This document shows, piece after piece, positions 25,046 to 32,550 of a stretch of DNA of 64,000 bases. Below the pieces are notes generated by a model. That model ran no database searches and had not been told where the DNA came from. It worked only from the letters and a program-made list of their open reading frames with translations. How positions within the stretch are numbered: position 1 is the stretch's first letter; each line of letters opens with the position of its first letter. Position numbers and translations under genes: made by a program. Source of the stretch: Lysinibacillus sp. 2017. Its GTDB lineage: Bacteria; Bacillota; Bacilli; Bacillales_A; Planococcaceae. The stretch is from assembly GCF_003073375.1 (NCBI RefSeq), contig NZ_CP029002.1, forward strand, positions 3,673,916-3,737,915, read 5' to 3'.

Positions 25046-26188
25046 ATGAGATTATTTAAAGAAAAATTAGCATGGGCTGCTCCCATCGCTGTTATATTAA
25101 TTATTGCTCTATTCTCGCTGAACTTATTCGCTCAAGGGGATCCAAAGGTAAAAAATCTACCAGTTGCACTTATTACGAGTGATGAGGGCGACCATGTTGA
25201 CGCTGTAAAAACTGCAATTGAACAAATGAGTAAAGGTATCGACGGGGAAGAACCGATGTTAACTTTTACAAATGAAAAAGAAGCAGATATTGAAGATTTA
25301 TTTGCTGATAAAGAATATTACGCAGCATTAGTTATTCCAGAGGGTTATAATGATGCCGTGCAAAATGCCATGACAAACAACACACCTGCAACTTTAAAAG
25401 TCTATATTAACCAAGGCTTTAACATGACAGGTGCAAACTTTGCAAAAACTGCTTTAAACGGTTTAATTACACAGATTAGCAATCAATATTCTACAAACTT
25501 TGTAGAGCAAATGGGCGATGAGCAAATCGATGCGAACAAAGCATCCGTGCTAGTACACCCAATCGTTTCCGAAGAAAAAGTATTCAATGCCATTACAACG
25601 GCTACAGCTAATGGTAGTGCACCGACATTAATGGCCGTGCCTGCTTGGGTTGGCGCCTTAATCGGTGGTTTCATTGTATTCTTAGCATCATCAAGCATAC
25701 TTAAAAGAGAGATGCTAACACGTAAACAAACATTACGCCTAATGGGTGGCCAAATTTTATTTGGTATTATTATCGCCCTATTCTCAGGTTTTACGGTGGC
25801 AACACTTGCACAGCTCGCTGGTATTAACATGCCAAGCTATTTACTAGTTGCGTCCTTTGTATCGTTTGCAGCGTTCTGTTTCTTCTTACTTGTATCAGCC
25901 ATTACTGCATGGATTGGTAAACCAGCCATTACATTATTCATGGTTGTTATGCTTCTAGGTATGGGTGTTCTAATGACGCCACAAGAAATGCTTCCAAGTT
26001 TCTTCGTAAACTTCATCCGTCCATGGGTACCGCTTCGTTTCGCTTCTGAAGGGTTGCGTGAAATCTTCTACTTCGGTAGTGGCTTCTATACTGGTGGCTC
26101 ATTCAACACGATTTTAGGAATCGGTATCGCTGGTTTAGTCATTTTACTACTTTCTATTTTCAAACCAGTACGTGCCAAAAACAATTAA
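25046..26188 (+). CDS. ABC-2/YhgE-Pip-like membrane export protein
   Basis: 380-residue membrane protein: an N-terminal helix (about 10-30), an extracytoplasmic domain of about 170 residues (VKNLPVALITSDEGDHVDAV onward), then about six helices from residue 200. This layout is shared by ABC-2 family and YhgE/Pip-like proteins. No ATPase gene is adjacent. The ATG at 25046 follows GAGAGG; an earlier in-frame TTG at 25025 overlaps that site. Probably a TetR-controlled efflux component; substrate unknown. Confidence 0.8.
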   Translation: MRLFKEKLAWAAPIAVILIIALFSLNLFAQGDPKVKNLPVALITSDEGDHVDAVKTAIEQMSKGIDGEEPMLTFTNEKEADIEDLFADKEYYAALVIPEGYNDAVQNAMTNNTPATLKVYINQGFNMTGANFAKTALNGLITQISNQYSTNFVEQMGDEQIDANKASVLVHPIVSEEKVFNAITTATANGSAPTLMAVPAWVGALIGGFIVFLASSSILKREMLTRKQTLRLMGGQILFGIIIALFSGFTVATLAQLAGINMPSYLLVASFVSFAAFCFFLLVSAITAWIGKPAITLFMVVMLLGMGVLMTPQEMLPSFFVNFIRPWVPLRFASEGLREIFYFGSGFYTGGSFNTILGIGIAGLVILLLSIFKPVRAKNN

Positions 26189-26211
26189 TGCATGAAACAG
26201 ACTGTCCGAAA

Positions 26212-26248
26212 AGTCAGATGCACATCTGATTTTTCGGCAGCCTTTTTA
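26212..26248 (+). terminator. Terminator of the export gene
   Basis: Stem CTGTCCGAAAAGTCAGATG / CATCTGATTTTTCGGCAG with minor mismatches, followed by CCTTTTTATT. Confidence 0.88.
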
Positions 26249-26381
26249 TTATGTGTATCAAAAAATTAAAATAAAAAATCGACCTCTTTTGTAAAATGAG
26301 GTCAGTCAAGCTCCCTACTTATAGAAAACTTACCGATGATGTAGTTAACGTTGTGGAAATGGTGCTAGTTGAAATATCGAG

Positions 26382-26416
26382 GAGATTAGCAATTATAACC
26401 TAATCTCTTATTTTTC
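26382..26416 (+). terminator. Second hairpin, terminator-like
   Basis: GAGATTAG / CTAATCTC stem with a 10-nt loop then TTATTTTT, ending at the stop codon of the convergent ECF gene. A third small hairpin, GACCTC..GAGGTC, lies at 26281-26305. No gene is visible in 26249-26414. Confidence 0.6.
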
Positions 26417-26951
26417 ATTGGAAAATAGATAGCTTTTTTAAAAAGCTACATACGAGTAAGGCAATGAAGATGCCGACGCAATTTTGGACTAAATTTCCTG
26501 GAATTGAGGCAAAAGGAATGAGCCAGCTATTATATAAAATACGTTCGCAAACATAGTAACCAAGAAGCATAAATGGAATAGAGCTTATTGTCGCTAGTAT
26601 GTTATATACTAAGCTCTTTCCATTATGGTGATAAGACCAAGCAATCTTACCAACAATGTAGCCTTGGAGTCCACGAGCAATAAACGTAAAGGGTGCCCAT
26701 AATGTCCAGCCAGAAACTAAATCAAAAAGAGCCATTCCAAATGCTCCTGCTATTGCCCCTTTTTTTGGACCAAATAATATAGATACGATAAATAACATCG
26801 CGGATCCCAGATGAACGAGCCCACCATTCGCAGCAATCGGTAAACGGATATTAATAAAAAAAGTAGCGATAAAGACAAGAGAAATGAGCATGCTTGTTAG
26901 AATCAAGTCAAACGTTTTTTTACTTGTGCTTGTGAAGCTTGATGTTTGCAT
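26415..26951 (-). CDS. ECF transporter S component
   Basis: 178-residue integral membrane protein, about six helices, of the energy-coupling-factor substrate-binding (S) type. RLPIAANGGLVHLGSAMLF and FGPKKGAIAGAFGMALFDLV are hallmarks, the latter holding the conserved small-residue helix that contacts EcfT. It must borrow a shared EcfAAT module from elsewhere. The vitamin or precursor cannot be assigned; similar proteins handle B6- or pyrimidine-type precursors. ATG 26951 has AAAGGAG 8 nt upstream. The 26952-27242 leader is AT-rich and no riboswitch could be recognised. Confidence 0.82.
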   Translation of the reverse strand: MQTSSFTSTSKKTFDLILTSMLISLVFIATFFINIRLPIAANGGLVHLGSAMLFIVSILFGPKKGAIAGAFGMALFDLVSGWTLWAPFTFIARGLQGYIVGKIAWSYHHNGKSLVYNILATISSIPFMLLGYYVCERILYNSWLIPFASIPGNLVQNCVGIFIALLVCSFLKKLSIFQ

Positions 26952-27242
26952 GAGGAACACTCCTTTATTAAGATGTACCTCATATTAGCAATACTCTGAC
27001 AATAAACAAAGTATCAATTTCCGTTAATTTGGAAGGGTCAGATTAATAACTTGCATTGCAAATGCTTCAGGACTCGTTATTTAATTCTGTATTAGCAACA
27101 ATCCCTTTTCTCTATTTACATTCATTCTTCTACATGTCCCACATTTTCCATTCGTAAGTCATATACCTTACATCTTTTTATTAGAACATCTATAATATTT
27201 AACGCACTCAATTTTTATAAACAATTAAATTAGGAGTCTTAT

Positions 27243-27899
27243 ATGAAGAAACGTACATTACTTTTTCGTGGAGTTTGCTATATTGCCTGTATTCTTAGTA
27301 TTTTACTAATCCTTTATAAAAGTGGAATTCGAATTTCAGACTTATCGCCCGAAACAATCTTAACTATTGCTCACCACAATATGATTTTAGTGTTACTCAT
27401 TATGTTGGTGCTCATGTCGTTGCAAAACCTTTTTACTTTTATTCCACTCATTCTTGTTATTACGATTAACATTGCACTATTTGGCTTTTGGAAAGGTTAT
27501 TTATATAGCTGCTTTTGTAGTGTTGTTGGAAGTACAGTTATTTTCTTATCCATTCGTTATCTCTTCCCTAATCTTTTTTCATCAACTAAAATGCAAAAAT
27601 ATGAACAAAAAGTCGAGAAAAACGGCTTCTTATTTGTTCTATCTGGACGCATCTTACCGTTTCTACCAACCAACTTAATCAATATTGTTTCTGGATTAAG
27701 CTCGATGAAACTTTCACACTTCGTCTCTGCAACCACTCTTGGTAATATGATTTATGGTTTGGTTTTAGCTTCAGCTTCTTTCAGTGTATTAAGTATTTCA
27801 AACCACAATCAATTTCTATTCCTTGTCATTATTGGCATTCTACTCATCATTTTTGTAATCCGCTTTCTGAAAAAATGTAAAACACCCAAAACATTGTAA
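27243..27899 (+). CDS. TVP38/TMEM64 (VTT domain) family membrane protein
   Basis: 218 residues, about six membrane segments. The VTT core is visible: VVGSTVIFLSIRYLFP, then FLFVLSGRILPFLPTNLINIVSGLSSM, the re-entrant-loop region of DedA/TVP38 proteins, and ATTLGNMIYGL. Such proteins are implicated in lipid scrambling or membrane homeostasis. ATG 27243 has TAGGAG upstream. Single gene; its stop codon lies inside the terminator. Confidence 0.82.
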   Translation: MKKRTLLFRGVCYIACILSILLILYKSGIRISDLSPETILTIAHHNMILVLLIMLVLMSLQNLFTFIPLILVITINIALFGFWKGYLYSCFCSVVGSTVIFLSIRYLFPNLFSSTKMQKYEQKVEKNGFLFVLSGRILPFLPTNLINIVSGLSSMKLSHFVSATTLGNMIYGLVLASASFSVLSISNHNQFLFLVIIGILLIIFVIRFLKKCKTPKTL

Positions 27900-27925
27900 G
27901 TAATGTTTTGGGTTCTTCTTTTTTA
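27885..27925 (+). terminator. Terminator of the VTT-domain gene
   Basis: Perfect 12-bp stem ACCCAAAACATT / AATGTTTTGGGT with a 6-nt loop, followed by TCTTCTTTTTT. Confidence 0.9.
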
Positions 27926-28081
27926 TTAATCAACTAACCACACTTACTTTGAGATAAAGTTTAGCACGTTCTCGAACCTTACTTTTTTTAATTCATATTA
28001 TACATAAGCAGCGTATTGGATTCTGTTAGATGCTCTCATGCAACGAATGCGAATGCCTGGATAAAAAACCATATAAAGAAG

Positions 28082-28789
28082 GTGATCCTAATTCACAATT
28101 CCAAGTATCTAGAATTCTTATCTAAGTTTGGGATTGGCGGTGCACACCCTGGTGGTCTTAACTTAACAAAGAAAATATTCAAGTCGGAGAACATTAATCA
28201 TTCTTCTGAAATTTTAGATGTAGGGTGTGGTACTGGCCAAACTGCTGCTTATTTAGCTAATAGATACGATGCAAAAGTAACTGGCATAGATGTCAACCCA
28301 ACAATGGTGGCAAAGGCCACAAGGAGAATGAAAAAAAATCACTTACCCGTAAAAATAATTCAAGGCTCAATAGAAAAAATCCCGTTACCGGATCGTCATT
28401 TTGATTTTATTATTTCTGAATCTGTCCTTTCTTTTGTAAATAAACCTATAGCCCTTAACGAAATCTTTCGGTTATTAAAGAATGGTGGTCGGTTCATTGC
28501 AATTGAACTAACGATGATTCAGCGACTAACAGAAAAAGAGGAACAGGAAATCAAACAATTCTATGGTTTTGATTCCCTTAATACGAAAAAAGATTGGGTG
28601 GCCTTATTGAATCAGGCCGGTTTTGAACATGTTCATATACGAAAAGATACATCTACTGATTCAGAACCTGATTACCACTTCTCAGACGATATTGAGCCTG
28701 AATTTTACGAAGTCATGGAAAAACATTTGGAGATGACCTTTAAGTATCTAAATTATTTGGACTCTCGAATTTATTCATGTACAAAATAA
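28082..28789 (+). CDS. Class I SAM-dependent methyltransferase
   Basis: About 233-235 residues. Motif I ILDVGCGTGQTAAYLA, then VTGIDVNPTMVAKA, IIQGSIEKIPLPDRHFDFI and LLKNGGRFIAIE complete a UbiE/Methyltransf_11-type fold; substrate unknown. The start is uncertain. The ATT at 28091 has AAGGTG exactly 6 nt upstream and gives a product beginning near IHNSKYLEFLSKFG, suggesting a rare ATT start. The GTG at 28082 lies within that ribosome site. An upstream in-frame TTG at 28016 has none and would add a Cys/His/Asn-rich stretch unlike the family. The GTG is recorded here as a compromise. Not in an operon. Confidence 0.75.
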   Translation: MILIHNSKYLEFLSKFGIGGAHPGGLNLTKKIFKSENINHSSEILDVGCGTGQTAAYLANRYDAKVTGIDVNPTMVAKATRRMKKNHLPVKIIQGSIEKIPLPDRHFDFIISESVLSFVNKPIALNEIFRLLKNGGRFIAIELTMIQRLTEKEEQEIKQFYGFDSLNTKKDWVALLNQAGFEHVHIRKDTSTDSEPDYHFSDDIEPEFYEVMEKHLEMTFKYLNYLDSRIYSCTK

Positions 28790-28954
28790 GTTGAGCGTTA
28801 GTTAAACCGATGAAAAGATAATACGGTTATATTAGAACAAGGATATTCAATCAATGTTGAATACCCTTGTTTCTATTTTAGTAATAGGACGATTTCCCGT
28901 AATAAGATTATACACAGAATACATAATTATTTAGGATTTCACAGATAACTATGC

Positions 28955-29110
28955 TATATTGAATAAGTAGAAACAACATTAATACTTGTTGACACCGAAT
29001 AATGGTCATTTAAGATTGCGAAATCAGCATTATTGGGTGCCAAACCCTAGAGTTCTTTAGGAACAAAGAATTCTACCGCAGCATCTCCTCGTGAGATGCT
29101 GCTTTTTTTT
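28955..29110 (+). ncRNA. Candidate structured small RNA with intrinsic terminator
   Basis: In a 447-bp gap, a possible -10 TATATT (28955-28960) precedes a heavily structured stretch. TTGACACCGAATAATG (28989-29004) pairs with CATTATTGGGTGCCAA (29028-29043) at 14 of 16 positions, enclosing a GATT-gcga-AATC hairpin. AGAGTTCTTT / AAAGAATTCT (29049-29074) forms a second hairpin. A perfect 10-bp terminator, GCAGCATCTC / GAGATGCTGC with eight T, follows at 29078-29110. No open frame or same-strand gene follows, so a leader or riboswitch is unlikely. It resembles no RNA family I could name. Confidence 0.55.
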
Positions 29111-29151
29111 GTTTCCATAAAGTTTCTTAAGGCTATTAATTAACGCAGGAA

Positions 29152-29191
29152 AAAATGCCGAAACGTTGTTAAATCTACGTTTCGGCATTTT
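29152..29191 (-). terminator. Terminator of the symporter operon
   Basis: Perfect 15-bp stem AAAATGCCGAAACGT / ACGTTTCGGCATTTT, T-rich on the minus strand side, about 45 bp past the symporter stop codon. Confidence 0.85.
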
Positions 29192-29236
29192 GAAATTCCA
29201 GTAATTCTGTAAAAAAGGGGATTAAACTGCCCCCTC

Positions 29237-30913
29237 TTAATTCGTTGTATCTTTCGATGAATCTTCAATTAAATAAACTTCACCGTCTTTATAAACCATT
29301 TGTTCTGGATAACGTAGGTTTATAACCGCGTCCTGAAGTTCTTGGGAAGGGGCACGTGTTGAGAGTGACACAATTATATTAGTAGCGAAGGCAGCGATCG
29401 CCCCGAAAACACCAGCGCCTGTATCGATAATACCTAATATCGTAAAGTGACCATACTTCGCACCAAAAATGTAAAGAAGTGTCACAGCTAAACCAACAAG
29501 CATGCCCGCCATAGTTCCTTTTGCATTTGCACGTTTCCACCAGACTCCTAGTACGAGCGCAGGGAAGAAAGTACCGGTAGCAAGCGCAAATGCCCATGCA
29601 ACGATTTGTGTAATGGCACCAGGTGGGTTTAGTGCAATAAGTCCTGCTAGTAGTGTTGCAACGACAATGGAAATACGACCTACAAGTAAGCGTTTTTTTT
29701 CAGATGCTTGTGGATTGATGATGCGGTAATAAATATCATGTGCAAACGATGAAGAAATCGAAATCATTAAGCCACCAGCTGTAGATAGCGCAGCCGCCAT
29801 TGCACCTGCAGCCACTAGTCCAATAACAAATACACCTAGATTTGCGATTTCAGGCGTAGCCATTACGACAATATCGTTGGCGATTTTAAGTTCAAGCCAT
29901 TGAAGAATGCCATCACCATTCGTATCGGCGATTCCTAATTTTCCTGTATCAATCCATGATTGAGTCCACGCAGGTAACTCAGCAATTTTTCTACCAGCGA
30001 CTTCCGTCATTAAAATAAAACGAGCAAAGGCTGCATAAGCTGGTGCACTAAAATATAAAAGTCCGATAAAAACTAATGCCCATGCACCTGACCAACGAGC
30101 CGCCTTCATAGTACCTACCGTATAAAAACGTACAATAACATGTGGAAGTCCAGCTGTACCACACATTAATGTAAACATAAGTGCTAAGAACTGCCACTTA
30201 GTTCCGTTTGTAAAGGGTGCAAAATATTCCGAAATTCCGAGTTCTCGGTCGAGTTCTCCCATTTTTGTTAAAACTTCACCATAGGAAATCCACGGTAAAG
30301 GATTACTAGTTAAATGTAATGACATAAAAATAACAGGTACTAAATAGGCGATAATTAAAATAATATATTGTGCTACTTGTGTCCAAGTAATACCTTTCAT
30401 CCCACCGAATGCTGCATAAAATGCAATTAACACAACACCGATAAGTGTTCCTATTTTAGCATCAATTTCAAAGAGACGTCCGATTACTACACCAGAACCT
30501 GATAGCTGTCCAATTGAATACGTGAAGCTTATAATAATTGTACAGATAGCAGCTATTATTAGAGCTGCCTTACTATTAAAACGGTCTCCGATAAATTCAG
30601 GTACAGTAAAGCGACCGAATTTACGAAGCTGAGGTGCAAGTAATATTGTCAAAAATAAGTAACCGCCAGTCCACCCCATAATATAGGCTAATCCATCATA
30701 GCCCAGTAACATGATTGTACCAGCCATTCCGATAAAGGATGCTGCACTCATCCAGTCTGCCCCGATTGCCATCCCATTAAAAATAGGAGGTATTCCACGA
30801 CCAGCAACATAGAAATCAGATGTTTGCTTAGCCGTATTATATACGGCAATCCAAATATATAAAGCAAATGTACATAATATAATCACCAGTGATACTAGAA
30901 ATTGACTATCCAT
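29237..30913 (-). CDS. Sodium:solute symporter (VC_2705-type, acetate-permease-like)
   Basis: 558-residue SSS-family transporter with about 13 membrane segments. GRGIPPIFNGMAIGADWMSAASFIGMAG contains the conserved N-terminal SSF motif; STAGGLMISISSSFAHD and GRISIVVATLLAG are further family motifs. It resembles ActP/YwcA-type monocarboxylate carriers. An insertion around 320-345 (DTGKLGIADTNGDGILQWLE) looks like an EF-hand-type loop, D-T-N-G-D-G. ATG 30913 has AAGGAGG upstream. Operon with a DUF4212 small subunit and a 58-aa membrane protein upstream; the DUF4212 pairing marks the VC_2705 group, for which short carboxylate uptake is likely. Confidence 0.88.
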   Translation of the reverse strand: MDSQFLVSLVIILCTFALYIWIAVYNTAKQTSDFYVAGRGIPPIFNGMAIGADWMSAASFIGMAGTIMLLGYDGLAYIMGWTGGYLFLTILLAPQLRKFGRFTVPEFIGDRFNSKAALIIAAICTIIISFTYSIGQLSGSGVVIGRLFEIDAKIGTLIGVVLIAFYAAFGGMKGITWTQVAQYIILIIAYLVPVIFMSLHLTSNPLPWISYGEVLTKMGELDRELGISEYFAPFTNGTKWQFLALMFTLMCGTAGLPHVIVRFYTVGTMKAARWSGAWALVFIGLLYFSAPAYAAFARFILMTEVAGRKIAELPAWTQSWIDTGKLGIADTNGDGILQWLELKIANDIVVMATPEIANLGVFVIGLVAAGAMAAALSTAGGLMISISSSFAHDIYYRIINPQASEKKRLLVGRISIVVATLLAGLIALNPPGAITQIVAWAFALATGTFFPALVLGVWWKRANAKGTMAGMLVGLAVTLLYIFGAKYGHFTILGIIDTGAGVFGAIAAFATNIIVSLSTRAPSQELQDAVINLRYPEQMVYKDGEVYLIEDSSKDTTN

Positions 30914-30929
30914 ATTCAGCCTCCTTCCA

Positions 30930-31232
30930 TTAGTGCTCCATCATATTTTTTGAACCTATTTCTTTATTTCGTTCATCATCAATCCCATATTTTTTATCAA
31001 TTTTGTCCCCGACAATCGCATTAACAAACAGTAAAACAATGAAAGTAAATAATGCTCCAATTGCTCCCATAAAATAGTGGAATGGGAATCCCAATAACTG
31101 AAATTCAGTTAATGAGTCTGCAAACGCTACCACAACATAAGACACAAGAAACCAAAGAGCAAAATAAACAAGCATGTACCTATTTTTCTCACGGAAATAA
31201 GCATCAGCAACTTTTTTATCAATCTTCTTCAT
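30930..31232 (-). CDS. DUF4212 membrane protein, symporter small subunit
   Basis: 100 residues, two membrane helices (YMLVYFALWFLVSYVVVAF and FMGAIGALFTFIVLLFV). DUF4212 proteins are encoded with VC_2705-type SSS carriers and are annotated as small subunits. DKKVADAYFREKNRYM is the conserved N-terminus. ATG 31232 has AAGGTGG upstream; an in-frame GTG at 31241 overlaps that site. It starts 26 nt after the 58-aa gene and ends 16 nt before the symporter gene. Confidence 0.88.
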   Translation of the reverse strand: MKKIDKKVADAYFREKNRYMLVYFALWFLVSYVVVAFADSLTEFQLLGFPFHYFMGAIGALFTFIVLLFVNAIVGDKIDKKYGIDDERNKEIGSKNMMEH

Positions 31233-31258
31233 ACGGACCACCTTTCTTCATAAATTAT

Positions 31259-31435
31259 TTACCTCAAATCAAAAATAAACTGAAACGTTTCCTTTAAAGG
31301 AAGCGGTACCAAAACTACCTTGACAATCATTAAAATAATTAGTGCAGCCACAGGAAAGGTGAGCGCAATGAAACGTTTTTTTATTAGCGCATATACAAGA
31401 CAGAAAATAGTAAATAAGATAAATATCAGAAGCAA
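31259..31435 (-). CDS. 58-aa hydrophobic protein at the head of the symporter operon
   Basis: Not recognised. An open frame starting at TTG 31435 with AGGAGG 7 nt upstream encodes MLLIFILFTIFCLVYALIKK and a second hydrophobic segment, FPVAALIILMIVKVVLVPLP: two membrane helices split by a KKRF turn. It ends 26 nt before the DUF4212 gene on the same strand. The excellent ribosome site, hydrophobic code and operon position support a real gene, probably a third component of the carrier or a membrane stabiliser (inference). Confidence 0.65.
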   Translation of the reverse strand: MLLIFILFTIFCLVYALIKKRFIALTFPVAALIILMIVKVVLVPLPLKETFQFIFDLR

Positions 31436-31598
31436 CTAAACACCTCCTAAAATCTCAACGTTTTTTTAATGTATGTTGGAAATAATCAAGATAAAACGAC
31501 TATGAAATAAAAAAATTCCTCGTCGATTGATTCCGAAGAGATTTGAAGGGTTTACTAAATTAGACAAGCATCTATGTAACAACGATTGATAAAATTAA

Positions 31599-31638
31599 AA
31601 CCACCTAAAACGATGGCAATTCAACGTTTTAGGTGGTT
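31599..31638 (-). terminator. Terminator of rlmH
   Basis: Perfect 14-bp stem AACCACCTAAAACG / CGTTTTAGGTGGTT with a 12-nt loop, followed by T-rich sequence on the minus strand. Between it and the symporter operon (31436-31598) only AT-rich DNA is seen. Confidence 0.9.
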
Positions 31639-31654
31639 CTTATAAAAACCGCGT

Positions 31655-32134
31655 TTATTTATGATACGGTTCTCCTTTAATAATACGGAAACTACGATAA
31701 ATTTGTTCTACTAACACAAGCTTCATTAACTGATGTGGTAATGTCATCTTACCAAAGCATAATTTTTCATCCGCGCGTTTTAGTACATCTTCGTGCAACC
31801 CAAGTGAACCACCAATAACAAAGGCAATCTTACTTTTCCCATACGTCATAAGTGCATCTAAATCGGCAGCCATCTCTTCACTGGTCTTCATCTTACCGTC
31901 TAACGCCAGGGCGATCACATATGTTCCGTCATTAATTTTTGCAAGGATACGTTCCCCTTCTTTACGTTTGACGATATCCATATCCGCCTCGCTTAATTGC
32001 TCAGGCGCTTTTTCATCAGGCACTTCGATTAAATCTACTTTTGCATAGCCACCTAAACGCTTTACATATTCATCAATGCCCATTTTCAAATACTTTTCTT
32101 TTAATTTTCCAACCGAAACAACCGTTATATTCAC
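31655..32134 (-). CDS. rlmH: 23S rRNA (pseudouridine1915-N3)-methyltransferase RlmH
   Basis: SPOUT-family enzyme methylating pseudouridine 1915 of 23S rRNA on assembled ribosomes. 159 residues, the standard length. [31 protein letters not shown] (SAM-binding knot loop) and [20 protein letters not shown] are signatures. Start is a GTG at 32134 with AAAGGTGG about 7 nt upstream. Ortholog of B. subtilis yydA. A dense DnaA-box cluster begins right at its start codon. Confidence 0.95.
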   Translation of the reverse strand: MNITVVSVGKLKEKYLKMGIDEYVKRLGGYAKVDLIEVPDEKAPEQLSEADMDIVKRKEGERILAKINDGTYVIALALDGKMKTSEEMAADLDALMTYGKSKIAFVIGGSLGLHEDVLKRADEKLCFGKMTLPHQLMKLVLVEQIYRSFRIIKGEPYHK

Positions 32135-32137
32135 AAC

Positions 32138-32548
32138 TTATCCACCTTTACATTCCATTTACAAACAAGTTATCCACAAATGTTATACACATATCCACAG
32201 GTAAATCCCATATATTGTGTAAAGTTATTTACTTGATACAATATATGTTGCTTGTTCTTCACAATAAGAACAAACTGTGGATAACTTTTGTTCTTCCGTT
32301 AATAAATCCATCATTGGAAAATCTCCAGTCTCTGCAACATGCACATCTAAAGCGTGGTCTATATGGGTTTCACAGCTAAATTTTTTCATTTTAATCCTTC
32401 TTTCTTTTCTGAAATTTCCACAAACTTATGCACAATTTATAAGATGTTATCCACAATTCATTGTAACAAACAGAAAACGAGTAGAAAAGAAGCCCTATTC
32501 TTCTCTACCCGTTGTGCTTAATTTTTAAATGCCATTCAGTTATCCACA
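32138..32548. promoter_or_regulatory. DnaA-box cluster between rlmH and htrA
   Basis: Four perfect TTATCCACA boxes at 32170-32178, 32276-32284 (minus strand), 32447-32455 and 32540-32548, plus single-mismatch boxes at 32138, 32183, 32191 and 32426, all in about 410 bp. One perfect box lies inside the CxxH/CxxC miniprotein gene. B. subtilis has a known oriC-proximal DnaA-box cluster at yydA (rlmH), where DnaA titration helps control initiation, so position and content are conserved. Confidence 0.8.
32225..32389 (-). CDS. CxxH/CxxC miniprotein
   Basis: 54 residues. CETH (6-9) near the N-terminus and CSYC (40-43) near the C-terminus give a CxxH...CxxC zinc-ribbon-like pattern, the hallmark of a small Bacillales protein family found beside rlmH; function unknown, metal binding likely. 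ATG 32389 has AAGGA about 6 nt upstream. Lies in the DnaA-box cluster, and codons for KLST form a perfect DnaA box on the coding strand. Confidence 0.85.
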   Translation of the reverse strand: MKKFSCETHIDHALDVHVAETGDFPMMDLLTEEQKLSTVCSYCEEQATYIVSSK

Positions 32549-32550
32549 GT

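Noticed and set aside
26952..27242. Possible riboswitch upstream of the ECF S-component gene
   Set aside because: ECF genes often have one, but no conserved core of TPP, FMN, preQ1, cobalamin or folate type could be recognised in this AT-rich leader.
28016..28081. N-terminal extension of the methyltransferase to TTG 28016
   Set aside because: No ribosome site, and the extra residues look unlike the fold; the AAGGTG site lies downstream.
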